This document shows, in pieces, positions 11,501 to 22,536 of a DNA stretch of 64,000 bases (its first letter is position 1; every line of letters begins with the position of its first letter). Source of the stretch: Whitmania pigra (Eukaryota; Annelida; Clitellata; Hirudinida; Haemopidae); assembly GCA_021613335.1 (NCBI GenBank), contig JAJTWR010000260.1:2289001-2353000 (forward strand). Reading direction: 5' to 3'. The notes beneath the pieces were generated by a model, which did not search any database, was not told the DNA's origin, and worked only from the letters and a program-made list of their open reading frames with translations. The translations under genes and the position numbers were made by a program.

Positions 11501-14500
11501 ATTTTGTTCCATACTTTTGAGAAGTGTTCAAAGATTTTTTGTAACAGGATCATTAAGAGATTGAAGACATTTGCTAAAATAAGTTAATGCATGTGATGTT
11601 TGACTACTAAAATGTTAAACAGCACCAACCAAATCTCTATCTGAACCACCAGTGCTGAAAAAACATTGTCACACAAAGTAAAAACTCTAACACCAAATAT
11701 ACTTATGAGTAACAAATAGTTGAATAATTATGACAAAAAACATAAATTAGTACAACACCCCACAAGTTTCTTGTAGTTGCCATCAATTAATTTCAGTTAA
11801 ATTTAAATTGACAACACAAATTCGTGAGCCGGAAAATGCAATGATTAACATGATTGTTTTGCCGCATGCTTCTTTAAGCAAATATTGGATGTCCTTTATG
11901 TAATGCATTAACGCCCAACCAATTATAAGCTATTTAAAATTAAAAATAGTCAAAAGTTTTTACAAAAAAATATCAAAAGTCTGTGCTAATTTAGGATGAT
12001 AAATTAGGCAGTGTTGGTAACAGTTAAGTAATTCAAATGTATTAACTATTAAACCTTGTCACAAGCCCATGTAGATAAAACTTTGTTGACTCCATTATCA
12101 TCATGCATTTTCAAATAGTTACAAATTTCAAATGCCAACCAAAATAACTTTCTCATCATTAGCCGTTCAATAAGAACTTCCAAGGTTAAATGATTTAGCC
12201 TGTAACACAAAATTGTTAATTTCTTTGTAAAAAAGTTAAGAAGCCAACATTGTGCATGATGAATTGTGCATTATGTGAATACTTTTATAAGTGGTTTTCA
12301 AATTCGGAATTGTAACTTAATTTATATATGACTCTTGCCATTACAGCCATATGCAATAAAAAATGTATTCATTTTTGGCATATCATGTGTACCGGTTAAT
12401 AATGCGGATTTTCTTAATAGATTAATTTGCGCATGTGCAATTTCTTGTTGTCTCGTCTGCTAGCTTCAGAACTACATCTGCTAAATTTTCTGAAAGTGCT
12501 GACATCATCAATACTTTTATGCTTAAAGATGTCAAACTTCATGCCTAAAAAAGAGCATTTGCTTTAATTTATTATTTTATTTTGCAAAAAGTGCTGCTGA
12601 AAGCTATCATATTTTTACGGGAAGTTCATGGTGAACCTGGTTCATCTCAAGATACTGAATGCTGGTTCAAGCGCTTTAAAAATGGAGAATTCAATTTGAA
12701 CTTCCAGGTCAACCAAGAAAGTTTGAAGACCAACAATTGCAATCCTTGTTGGATGATGATGTGTGTCAAATGCAAAAACAATTTGCAGCAAGGTTAGTCA
12801 TCGACCAGCAATTTCTGAAAGGTCTAAAAACAATGGGCAAAATTTTAAAGGAAGGAAAATGAGTACCATATCAATTGACTGAAAGACAGATGGAAAACCG
12901 AAAAGTCGTCAGTCAAATGTTGGTTCAATGGCATGAAAGAAATCTTTCTTGCATCGAGCTGTGATTGGCGATGAAAAGTGTGTTTTCTTTGAGAATCCTA
13001 AAAGTTTTTTTTTCTTTTGGGATGGTGAATTACCCAAAAGATGGACAAAATGCATAGCTAGGAATGGACATTACTTTTAATAAAATTTAAATAATGCTTC
13101 ACTTAAAATTAACTTGTTTTGCTTCACTACAAAATCTGCATTATTAACCAGTACACCTAGTAAAATCTTAAATTTTAAATGTTTACATTTCAATCTTTAA
13201 AACTAACTGATGTATGCTGATCCAAATTACTTGTTTCTCATAAGATAAAAAGCAAATGTCAAACAAAGTAAGAACAAAGTAAATTATAGTTACTGGACTA
13301 TAGAGATTGCAATCCCAATATCAACAGATCTAAGAGCATTAAGTATCCTCAATTTCTGGCACATGTCCACAAAATCTGTAGTTCTCATATCATTTAGAAA
13401 ACATTTTCCAAAAGCAGCAGCCTGGTAATAACAAGTGATGTAAATTATAATGAATCAATATTTTGCATTAAATGAAGATGAAGATTTTTCCCCAAATAAA
13501 ATCTGAAAAATACTTTAGTTCTTGAAACATATAGATTGTTATTTCTCAAAAATAGTACATAAAAATTGTCATATTAATAAAATTGCTTAAGAAGAAAGAT
13601 AAAATTAAGAAACATGTACTCCTTAGGTCAATATTCAGAAACTTAGTGAGTGCAAAAATTTACAGATTCCAGATTATAGAAAATAAAATAAATAAATAAA
13701 AAAAAACATTCATATGTTATTCTAATATCCACTTAGAAAAAAATATGCAAACATTATTAACATTATTGCTATAAAGTCTATAATGCATTTTTTGAAGTAA
13801 TTTGTCATTACTTATTAATAATTAAAAATTATGTGACTTTCTATGAGTGTCACCAAGGCAGGATAGTACCAAAGCACAAATGATTTAGAAATAGAGAATG
13901 AGAAACCCTACTGGATTATAAAAAGTATAAACCCTACTTTCAACAAAGCTTTTTGATTCCCTTTATCAAATTCATAACCTGCTGCTTTCAAGCAGCTTAA
14001 ATAAGCCTTAGGAAGATCATCTTTGATTGTTTTAATGTATTCATGTGATTCTTTTTTTTCTTCCTTGAATTTAAAGAAAAACAAATAGCAACTAATTAAA
14101 CAGATGCAATGCATGGTATTGATTTATCATTAACAAAATACCTGAAATAACCTAGAAGCTTCAAACAGCATAATTTCAGGTGTGACTGCACCAATTTTAA
14201 AAACATTCTCTAATTCCTCTTGAGTAGAAATAAAAATAAATTAAAAATGCTTTAATATTGAAAGAAATTTATATCATTAATTACTTGGAACTTTTTGAAG
14301 AAACTCTACTATTCTTTCACCAATAATCCTAACTCCATCTTTTTCTGGAACCATGTGAATGGGAGTGTCAAACTCAAATCTTGAAAAATTTTAAAATAGT
14401 AGAGTGGAAAAGGAGTGCAAACAAGTTTGTTTTGATTGAGCATAAAGTGCAAAAACCTCATTGTATTTCAATCAATTCACACTCTTCCTCATCTACATTG

Positions 14501-17500
14501 TATATAGGAAAGTCTAAATCACTAAAAATTATTGGTCTTGTCTATAACTTTGCATATAAATTGGAAAAGTCCATTGCACAAATGCACTTTAATTTACATA
14601 AATTGACATTGATTTTTCAAATTTCAATATAAGTAATTCACTAATATAGCACCAGAGGCACTTCTTGTTAACCATTTATGTAGCACAAGGGCACTTAAAT
14701 ATGAAAAATGAAATTTTAATAAATATTGATTTATATTTTGACAAAGTTATAAAAATGTAACTTGGATTTGAACCCAACCCAAAAGAATAACAATTATAAA
14801 AATTAAAAAAAAAACAGAAATATATTTAAAACAACTGACTTTACATGGCTCTTTGTAGGCCCAACCAAGAGAAGATGGTTATCCCATTTGGCAACAACAG
14901 CACTCTTCCCACACCTATAAACATAACATTTACATAAGCTATTATCCTAGATCAGGGTCAACAAACTAAGGCCTTCAACGTCAGTTCACCATGCCCACCG
15001 ACGGTAATTTGTTCGATAAAAAATGATGGACATGAAGCCTTGTGACATTGATAACAAATTTAAATATTATGTTTAGTTAATATTAGTTTAATTATGTTAG
15101 TCAATACTAGAATATCTTCAATTGTGTGGAGATCTCCTAGATGTTAAGCATCTTAAATTTACTTCAGCAAAAGTCCTCGGGAGTGCAGCGAGTAACTTTC
15201 AGCAAAATGCTCTTGTGAAAGTGCCTCTAGTAATGGATGAGAGAAAGTGTAAACACTTTATGTACTGCTCTATAGCAGTGGTTTTCAACCTTTTTGGTGC
15301 TGCGACCCCTCGGCAACACTTGCCATGCTTTGTCGACCTCTAACAATAAAATTTATTGGGCTATCTTTCAGTCAGTTAACTTCATCTTCGCAGTTATAAA
15401 GATTACATTTAAATCCTTTATATACATATTTAACATTTCCAGTTATAAATTGTATATAGCTTTAGTAAGAAAATACAGGTCTGTGAGGGCAAATCACCTT
15501 CAACAGCAAACAAAAATTTAATAGAAAATGAGAGAATTTAATGTAAACACACCATTTGTGCATTAGGAAATGTGAAAAGTCATGATCAAGTTTCAAAGAA
15601 ATTGGTCGTACATTTTATAGAAAGTTCAGACCACAGTTACTTAGCTGATTTTGTGACAGCCTGCAAGTTGGTTGCGAATATGGCTCATTATTACAGCAGC
15701 CACTCAGCCATACTACTGATACATAAGACTAGATGATTACATAAAAATAGTTTGTAATAAAAAAATATCTTAATCAAAATGATATCTAGAGTTAAATATA
15801 TATTTTTTATCAAAAATGTTTTTAAAAATATTAGAAAAATTATGGAATTCTTAGCATCTCAGTGACCCCAACAACAAACGTCAATCACAGGTTGAGAACC
15901 TCTGCTCTGGAGCATGATGCTAAAGAGCGGACAGTTAAGAGTAATGGAGACCATTGTCTGGCACAGAATCCTTTTGCTATCTAAATAACACTTTTTAGTA
16001 ATGGGGCAATGAAGAATTACATGGCATGCAATCATCATTATGTCAGTTGCCCGGCACACTGTGAGAAAACTTTGGCAATCCCCGTTCTAGACCAACAACA
16101 ATATATTCATTTTTGCTTACCAGACTAATTGACTTGGCCTTGACAAATTGCCGGTGTCATATTCACAATATGTTTCCTATATTTTCAAAATACAAATATA
16201 TTAATCATAAACATTGTAACATTGTAATAAATTTATAAATAAAACATTAAATTTATATAAAAGCCATAAGGTCTAGCAAGAATTTTTTAGCAATGCAACT
16301 ACACAAATTTTGTCGTATAAAATAATCATACCGACCAAAACGTTTACACATTAAAAATAGTAAAAAACAAAGTAAAAATCAAAAAAGTGTCCCACAAATG
16401 TCTTCAAATAATCAAATCTAAGCAAGTAAAATAAAAATAACCTTTAGATCAGAGGAACCAATCCATAAAATTCCAAGACTTGTAAACAATGCAAGATATT
16501 TGTTATCAAAAGAAACACTCATTTCTGTATAAAATACAACTTTATCCATTTTTAAGATTTTCTGAAAAATTGTAGCACATTTTAGTCTATTCAAAACAAT
16601 TCTTCAAAACTATTCTAATTTTAATAGTTCTGGTAATTATTTATATTAAGTGTGATGATTGTTTTCATTATTTTCTTTTAATTCAATTGATAAGAAATAT
16701 AACATAATATTTTAATACATTGAAATAAAACTAAAAATTGCTATATACATAGTTATAAATTCATGCTTACATGTTTATTTGAGACACCAGTTATATCAAT
16801 CATGTAAAGATCAGCTTCTTTAGCAGCCAATATTTGAGGAGTTTGAGCAATATTGATGACACACCAAGAACTTGGAACTGAATCCCAATCTTTAATTTAT
16901 AAATGATTAATGTTGATGTTTTGTCAATTAACTTTACTCAACAATTTAATGAATTCATAAATACAATATTATTTTTACTTGGGGCTCATCCATAAAGGAT
17001 GCACTTTTTAAAAATTAGTAAAAATTAATTAATTTTTCAAATTTATCTTTTTAGTGATTTTCTTTTCATTATTTCAATATTCTTTTATTTATATTTATAC
17101 TTTCCAAAAACCTTGAAATAAGTAAAAAAAGACTCAAATTAAGGCTAACATTTTCATACCAATCTAAGGTGGGTGGAACTAAATGAATCAACAACCAAGA
17201 AAATTTATTATCGTTACAAATTGGGCAAACCAATTGTTACTTACATTGTTAGGATTTTTCAATGGGACAATAGTCATCAAACTAAATTTGTATAAAATAT
17301 CTTTAAGCAAAAATGCAGATGTCTGCAAAATAGGGGTGGGAGGAAGTAAAAAGGTAGGACCAAAAGCGGACATTTGCAGACATGGGTGAGGGAGTCAAAC
17401 TTTGGCAAATTTTTGCTTACATTATTTATAGACAACCCCTTGGATAAACAGAATATTTAATTAACATCTAATAATGCCAATTAATTCATGGAATTATTCA

Positions 17501-20500
17501 TTCTACTGCTTTGACTTTGATATTTTTCTAAATCATATAATTCATAAATAATTTAATGATCTTAATATAGCCCTAGTAAATTAAGAAAGCTTTTGACAAT
17601 ATTTATTACATACTATAAGTTTTGATAACTTATTAACTAGTGTCTTTGCTTTCCTTAAGTGTCTTTAGTGTGAAATTAACTGTTAGCAACTGACCCATCA
17701 GTACTACAGCTGACTGAAAGCAATATTTACATACGTATAAAAAAAATTGACCATCAACCTCAGAAGATTTTAAAATCCTGGCTGAATACATGCCACTGAA
17801 TATATTTTCCGCAATAGATATTTACATATTAAGTAATATTATTTTTATAAAAAAATTCAAATGCAAAACAAAGTAATTAACCAGGGAGATCAGCAAGCTG
17901 CTTCAATTTCACATCATAAATATTAGTAACCAGATAGAATCGATGGGTAGATGTTAGAACAGTAACTCCTGTAGAACCAGTAGAAGTTGTGAATATTTTG
18001 CCATCAATTACTTTTACATCATTAGCATCCTGTCAAAAATATTTATAAGGCATTACAAACAATTGTTTCATGGCAATCATCACAAATAATTTTTTCAATA
18101 AGAAGATAAAATCATGGCTACCCAAAACATGAAAAGTTGACTTCAGAATTCAAACCATAAAAAACGACAACATTATATTTTGAGCAAAACTGCACTAAAC
18201 ACAGCCAATATCACAATCATACCTAATTAATGTTAAGCTATGAGTGTTCATGTGTGAAATGAATAGTAACAATTTTAGAAATGAGCCTTAAAAATATCTA
18301 TGAATCTTCAAAAGATTTTGCAACAGACAATTAATTTGTTGGAATTACCAATTTCGTAATTGCCTTTACCAATTTGATAGTTATCAGACGTAGTGGAAAG
18401 CTTAATTGGGTTATACTTAGCATGAGTTTAAGGACTTCCGACATTCTTTATTAAAATCCTTTATTAAGTTTCACTTGACATATTCCAAAATTCCATCATA
18501 AGGATAAATTTGAAATTATATTAACATGCACATTATTGAATTCCAAATTCTTCAATGGCAAGCGCCTCAAGGTTGAAAGATATTAGAGACAAACTAAATA
18601 TATCAATGTTTATTTTATAAATAATTAGGGCTGCGGATTTAATCGATTAATTAATATATTGATCATTATTTTTTTGATTTATTCTAATTTTAATGATGTT
18701 CATTTTGGTTACTTGCCTTTCCCCCATATTAGCATTGTTGTTTAGTTTGAATGTGAACAATGTCGAGTACTGAAAATAATAAGACAGTTAAGCATCTCAG
18801 CAGAAAGTTGAACAAGCATTTCATTTATGAGCTAAATATGAAATGGATGTTAATAAAGGACTTACAAGCTAAATGCTCTTGGCAAAATAGTTTATGGGGA
18901 CAAAGTTCACTGCAGTGTAGCAATTTGCTTTCTGTAGTTCAAATACGTTGCTAACTTATCAACTTCAGAGCATCCTCTCAAATACCAAGACATTACCAAC
19001 AGAAGAAGTTCTGAAGCATGATCAATTTTTGGCAAATTTCTTGTCGTATGAGGCAATAATAAACAAAAAAGCTTGTAAGTGACAAAACTTTCTGTAGACT
19101 TAAAAGTCATTTTAGTTCACTGGAACCTGCCAGTTAAGAACGTCTGACTTTAACTGCGGAAGATAATGGATGGACTGAGGACAGTGCCACAGAAAGCTCA
19201 TCAAAGCTAGGCCTACAACCTTCCAAGTCAATGCACAATGGATGTTATGATTGCTGAGATGTACAAAGAAAGGTTAGCAGCGTTGTGAAGAAGTATTAAC
19301 AGCATGCCTACTTAACTTCTACAAAATGACTGATTGTATTATTTAATCATTTTATTACTGTTTATAATTAAATTAATTTTCAGTTTTCTCAAAGTTTTTA
19401 AACAAATAAACAAATTTACAATGTGCTTGTATGGCAGGATTGATTGTCGGATGATTGTATGCAGCGTATGCAGATTTGCGACGCAACAAGATCAGCAAAA
19501 AGTAGTTGGAATATATGCTTATCATAATTAATCTATTAAAATAAATCACGATTAATCGATCAAGAAAATTTTAATCATTCGCAGCCCTGTAAATAATAGA
19601 TAAATCACGAAAAGTTAAAGAATTAAACTCACCTTCCCCATGCTAAAACTGCCCATAAATTTTCCAAAAATATTATAAACAAGAACATTGCCATCATCTT
19701 GCAAACAAAGCAGTTCCTCTCTGTTTGACCAGCCCATTTTCAGAATTCGCCCACTATTCCACTGTACAAAAACAATTAGTTAGTCTGTGCAAATTTTTCT
19801 TTATAAATTATCATACAACCTTAAAAAATACAACTTAGTATTTCAATGCCGCAATTTAGTATATTAATGCTTGATTGCTTCAATAAATAATAATTCCAAC
19901 TAACTTTATGTCACATTAAACGTGTTACTGTACTTAAGTACTGACATAGTACTTGTTACAAAATAATATTTTCAGTCATACTTTTACTTTCTTGCTTGTC
20001 CATCACAGGCAATTACAAAGTAAAGTAAATAAAACTACATATTAATTAAAATGTTTAATCTTTATTTTAAACTTTAATTGATTATTATTGACAATTGGTT
20101 GGTTCAAGAACCTTTTTCCTTTCTGATATTGCTATTTCTGGGTTAGTAATATCAAAGTTTTTATACACAGTCAAACCTGGTTATGTTGCAGGCCTAGGGA
20201 TTTGCCAAAAATCATCGAGATAACCGAAAATCAATACAGCAACTTTAAATTTAACCTGCTTTAATAACGTGCATTAATAAATGAGAATGTACATGCAAGT
20301 GTTTTTTACAGTTCATATTTCAAACTTTCTTTTCTATTGACTAATCAGTTTTCTTGTAACACATTTAGACATTCTTAGAACAAAAAAATAAACAGAACAG
20401 CTAGAGTGTGTTATCCCTAGGACAACATCAACTAGAGTGAGTGAATTTGGTTCATCAACATAAAAAATTTGAAATAACTGATGAAATAAAGAGGAAATTC

Positions 20501-21146
20501 AGTGATTCAACTTCAAAGTTGTTGATTAGTCATGAGGATCAAGATAACCAATGTAAAGTGGAAAATTTTGCCCTTTTTAGTGCATGAGATATTAGCGTTC
20601 GATGACAAAACAAAAATTTTAAATTTAAATTCAGTTAAATGTCTTTAAACCTTAAGCATTTAATCAGCATTTCAACTATTTAGAAAAATCTTAAAATTTG
20701 GAAAACGAATCAAATATCAGTTGCAATGATTAAATCTCGGAGCATTCAGAATTTAATTACAGAGATGGAATACTACAAACCTGAATCAATCCTATTTCTT
20801 TCCCAGATGAAGAAAATATTCCAATTGAAAACCGAGTGTTTTGAAGTGATTTCTTCATTAAAGCTTAAAACAACATAAGTAATGAAAATAAATAATTTAA
20901 CCCATTTAAATAACTGAAATAATCAAATTCTAAAACATAAACCATATTAATAACCTATAGGACCACCATATGAAGCTGCTGTAACAACATAATTTGTTAG
21001 ATCGACGGTCCAGTGCATGGGTGAAATCCCAACTTTTCTGTTTAAGGTATTGCAAATGTACAAATAATGCTTAAAATTAACAGTTACATATAATGTAACA
21101 AGTACCTAAAAAAGACGTCACCTAGTAATTTCCAATCTCCAGCCAT
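5586..21146 (-). CDS. VPS16, HOPS/CORVET core subunit (23 coding exons)
   Basis: Vacuolar protein sorting 16 is a core subunit of the HOPS and CORVET tethers, where with VPS33 it promotes SNARE-mediated fusion at endosomes and lysosomes. Coding exons, 5' to 3' on the minus strand: 21146-21106, 21037-20955, 20863-20781, 19761-19633, 18029-17882, 16889-16771, 16561-16442, 16176-16121, 14914-14840, 14379-14285, 14218-14142, 14063-13938, 13421-13294, 12199-12055, 9858-9724, 9664-9556, 9486-9389, 9325-9224, 9164-9081, 9014-8845, 7458-7362, 5963-5860, 5727-5586. All phases close to 821 aa (human is 839). The start gives MAGDWKLLGD, matching the family N-terminus; exon 2 ends in SYGGPI; exon 16 holds KAIESGD, a VPS16 signature in the helical C-terminal domain. 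The first ~400 residues are the beta-propeller. Exon 9 uses an inferred gtcagt donor to keep frame. Introns hold many transposons. Confidence 0.93.
6130..7330 (+). pseudogene. Tigger/pogo transposase pseudogene in VPS16 intron 21
   Basis: The plus strand reads, with stops and frameshifts, as a pogo-superfamily transposase: a CENP-B-like helix-turn-helix (near 6700-6900, with NNPSCQWSLASRES- and GWLDHL-like stretches) followed by the DDE start GMFWKCL at about 7060. The 6250-6560 part resembles a 5' leader seen in the other pogo copies. It sits inside the VPS16 intron between exons 22 and 21, on the antisense strand of the host gene. Confidence 0.72.
7755..8010 (-). pseudogene. LINE reverse transcriptase C-terminal remnant
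   Basis: The minus strand has the shape FFINQIVKSWNSLPPNI, matching the conserved C-terminal tail of jockey/RTE/CR1-like LINE RTs (typically ...R.V..WNSLP...V). A similar tail is at 38893-39093. It is short, frameshifted and lies in VPS16 intron 20. Confidence 0.55.
8420..8963. repeat. Exact 272-bp tandem duplication that copies part of VPS16 exon 20
   Basis: Copies at 8420-8691 and 8692-8963 look identical throughout, including a TGA/TAA-rich microsatellite. Each holds the last 119 nt of VPS16 exon 20, its splice donor and part of intron 20. The copy at 8692-8963 is contiguous with the true exon start at 9014. The second partial exon (8573-8691) has a possible AG acceptor just upstream (minus strand ...GATGAAAG) but its inclusion would shift the frame. 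Confidence 0.92.
9906..11720 (+). mobile_element. pogo-like two-gene DNA transposon, degenerate, in VPS16 intron 14
   Basis: The left end (from 9906, after a TA) matches the inverted right end of the element at 42957-45270 (shared ATTAACA.GCAGATGAATTTAACAC). A plus-strand frame at 10230-10512 ends like a pogo-family transposase C-terminus: RAWDKVSPDFILSGFRKAGI, then an acidic tail. On the minus strand, 11146-11358 and flanks to about 11700 encode pieces of a second protein (HKTQWMAKIICSFWP), also found on the opposite strand at 43640-43720. No clear right terminal repeat was found. Both frames are broken. Confidence 0.6.
12392..13151 (+). mobile_element. mariner-like element with terminal inverted repeats and TA duplication
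   Basis: Terminal inverted repeats (left CCGGTTAATAATGC, right complement CTGGTTAATAATGC) are flanked by TA at 12390-12391 and 13152-13153. Inside, plus strand, is a decayed mariner transposase: CWFKRFKNGEFN (the second helix-turn-helix linker), then a QLTERQMENR block, then HRAVIGDEKCV-like residues near 12950 around the first catalytic Asp, with stops and deletions. About 760 bp long against ~1.3 kb for an intact element. In VPS16 intron 13. Confidence 0.85.
15276..15904. mobile_element. Non-autonomous hAT element, 629 bp
   Basis: Starts CAGTGGTTTTCAACC and ends with the complement of CAGAGGTTCTCAACC (13 of 15 matching), followed inside by the GCGACCCC-like subterminal motif common to hAT elements of animals. 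Flanks CTCTATAG and CTCTGGAG form an 8-bp target duplication with two changes, as expected for hAT. No transposase inside. In VPS16 intron 8. Confidence 0.85.
16978..17447. mobile_element. MITE with GGGG..TCxATAAA termini
   Basis: Left end CTTGGGGCTCATCCATAAAG and right complement CCAAGGGGTTGTCTATAAAT share the core found at the ends of ISL2EU/PHIS-type DNA transposons (GGGG-T--TCxATAAA). The inner right part (GGGTGAGGGAGTCAAACTTT) is also typical of these MITEs. About 470 bp, no coding capacity, in VPS16 intron 5. The superfamily is from memory of the terminal motif and is uncertain. Confidence 0.5.
18626..19589. mobile_element. hAT element with perfect 8-bp target duplication
   Basis: The element starts TAGGGCTGCGGATT and ends CATTCGCAGCCCTG (imperfect inverted repeats), and is flanked on both sides by TAAATAAT (18618-18625 and 19590-19597). 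964 bp. A 64-codon frame at 18760-18954 and weak coding-like pieces suggest a remnant of transposase, but no catalytic block is readable. In VPS16 intron 4. Confidence 0.88.
20166..20600. mobile_element. pogo/Tigger-like MITE, partial
   Basis: Begins near CAGTCAAACCTGGTTATGTT, a terminal sequence typical of Tigger/pogo elements, followed by AGGCCTAGGGATTTGCC and the inverted form of the 4726-4905 repeat. The distal part (20400-20590) contains leader-like sequence similar to 6470-6560 and 50790-50900. The right terminal repeat is not visible. In VPS16 intron 3. Confidence 0.5.
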
Positions 21147-22224
21147 TTCATGGAACCTTTATACCAAACATTCTTTAATGAGATATTGAATGCATTTATA
21201 TCATATATATGTATTGGACATACATATAATATTAAGATTTTTTGTAGTTTCTTTTTTTAAGTATTAAATTTATATTTTTTAGAAGTGATCATCAATTTTC
21301 GTAAAACCGAATTAATAGATAAAATACATTAAAAAATTAGGAATTAATTTAATTTACAACTAACTTGTTACAGTTTTAAGCAATTAAATGTGTTCAAAAT
21401 TTGAAGTGTTTGAAAAACTCGATTTATTACCTGACTGAACGGCGTTCTGACAAAGTTTTTAAAAATAAAATAACTAAGTTTTGCAGAATATCAATCTATA
21501 TAAGAAATAAAAACTAACCAGCAGATATAACGTAAAATTAACAAACAAAAACTCTATAATAGAAGCAGCTGCACCTCAGGCATGTGATCAAAATAACAGA
21601 AAAAACATAAAATTTAAAAGCAAATTTTAGTTTCAAAAGTAGTTTAAGCGGCCTAATAAAATACTTGAATATTAATCAAACAATGTTATAAAATGTTAGC
21701 AATAATTTAATAAACAAATCTTAAATAATAATAATGGATGATATGCGTTGCTCCTAATTCATGAGAGAATAGAGATAATTTGGTTTCGTGTTTTGCGGTG
21801 TTTTTATGTTGTTTTTTTTTTAATATTTCAATATTTATATTTTGTCAAACATATAAATGATAAAAACAAAGTATCATATAAATGACAACAACAAAAATAT
21901 CAAATTAAAAGTCCAAATCATATGAGTTATGCAACGGACTATAATCAAATAAATAAATAAATATCAAATTAACATCCGAACTTTATTCACGTGTGAAATC
22001 TCCAACGTTTTTTGGCAAAAGTCTAGCTGTGAATGTCATTTAGGACTCCATTCATCATCACTTGGGCTGACGGCACATTATCTTCAATATTTTCTGCAAG
22101 TAGGCGAGGTCTCTTGGGACTTGACAGTAACTGGTCGACCTGAAGCAACCATTCTATTGGTTGGACTTTAATTTTGTTACGCTTCCAGGCATGCAGAGAT
22201 AGAGCAACTCCCCCCTTCTCCCCC
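21147..22224. other. VPS16 upstream region
   Basis: About 1.1 kb 5' of the VPS16 start. It is AT-rich with no frame I can support. A C-rich then A-rich run lies at 22210-22241 next to the Tc1 copy. The VPS16 promoter must be here, but no single element can be pointed to with confidence. Confidence 0.3.
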
Positions 22225-22339
22225 CCCCCAAAAAAAAAATAATGTCAAATTTATCTTGCTAAAATTTTCAGCAATTAAATAAAACACCATTTGTAAGCAT
22301 TGTGCAAAATTTTCTTTCATGTGGATCAATGGTTGTCAT
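22225..22339 (+). mobile_element. Tc1-like copy, left part (split by the R2-group element)
   Basis: The complement of 35630-35700 in the better preserved Tc1 copy matches here (ATCTTGCT.AAATTTTCAGCAATT, CACCATTTGTAAGCAT). The copy resumes at 26165 after the retrotransposon insertion, which dates the R2-group insertion as later than the Tc1 insertion. Confidence 0.8.
22298..22339. repeat. Left copy of 42-bp target-site duplication
   Basis: CATTGTGCAAAATTTTCTTT through GGTTGTCAT is repeated at 26165-26206 with a single C/T change. It is original Tc1 sequence duplicated when the retrotransposon inserted. Confidence 0.9.
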
Positions 22340-22340
22340 T

Positions 22341-22411
22341 GTTTGATGACGGGGGCACTCCTCTGATGATTCCCTGTCGGTTAGCTCCGCGGTAGGAATT
22401 TCTAAGTTCTA
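22341..22411 (+). repeat. 5' copy of 71-bp terminal direct repeat
   Basis: Starts GTTTGATGACGGGGGCACTC and contains CTCTGATGATTCCCTGTCGG; it ends CTAAGTTCTA. The same 71 bp recur at 26090-26160 with one change (GGAATT against GGAGTT). Beyond it the two flanks differ, so the repeat is a true terminal unit of the element. Confidence 0.9.
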
Positions 22412-22419
22412 CGTCGAGG

Positions 22420-22450
22420 CATTGGCCATTTGGCACTCGGGAATAGACCG
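22420..22450 (+). other. Hairpin in retrotransposon 5' UTR
   Basis: CACTCGG, a 7-nt loop and CCGAGTG form a perfect 7-bp stem between the 5' terminal repeat and the coding start at 22537. It could be part of a structured RNA leader. Only the pairing is seen. Confidence 0.5.
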
Positions 22451-22536
22451 AGTGACAACCGGGAAAGACTGGTGACGGCTCGGAAAGACGAGTTTCGCTC
22501 CTGGGCTAGCAACCCGTTGCGATTAACAAACTTGCT

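Noticed and set aside
13908..14114. 68-codon minus-strand frame as a separate gene
   Set aside because: It is VPS16 exon 12 with intron read-through at both sides.
22341..22411. Hammerhead ribozyme in the terminal repeat (CTGATGA heptamer)
   Set aside because: The required GAAA is not at the right place after a stem II; the nearby CCGAAAC belongs to another stem and the CTGAYCA loop of the hairpin has C where G8 is needed. Not a canonical hammerhead in either copy.
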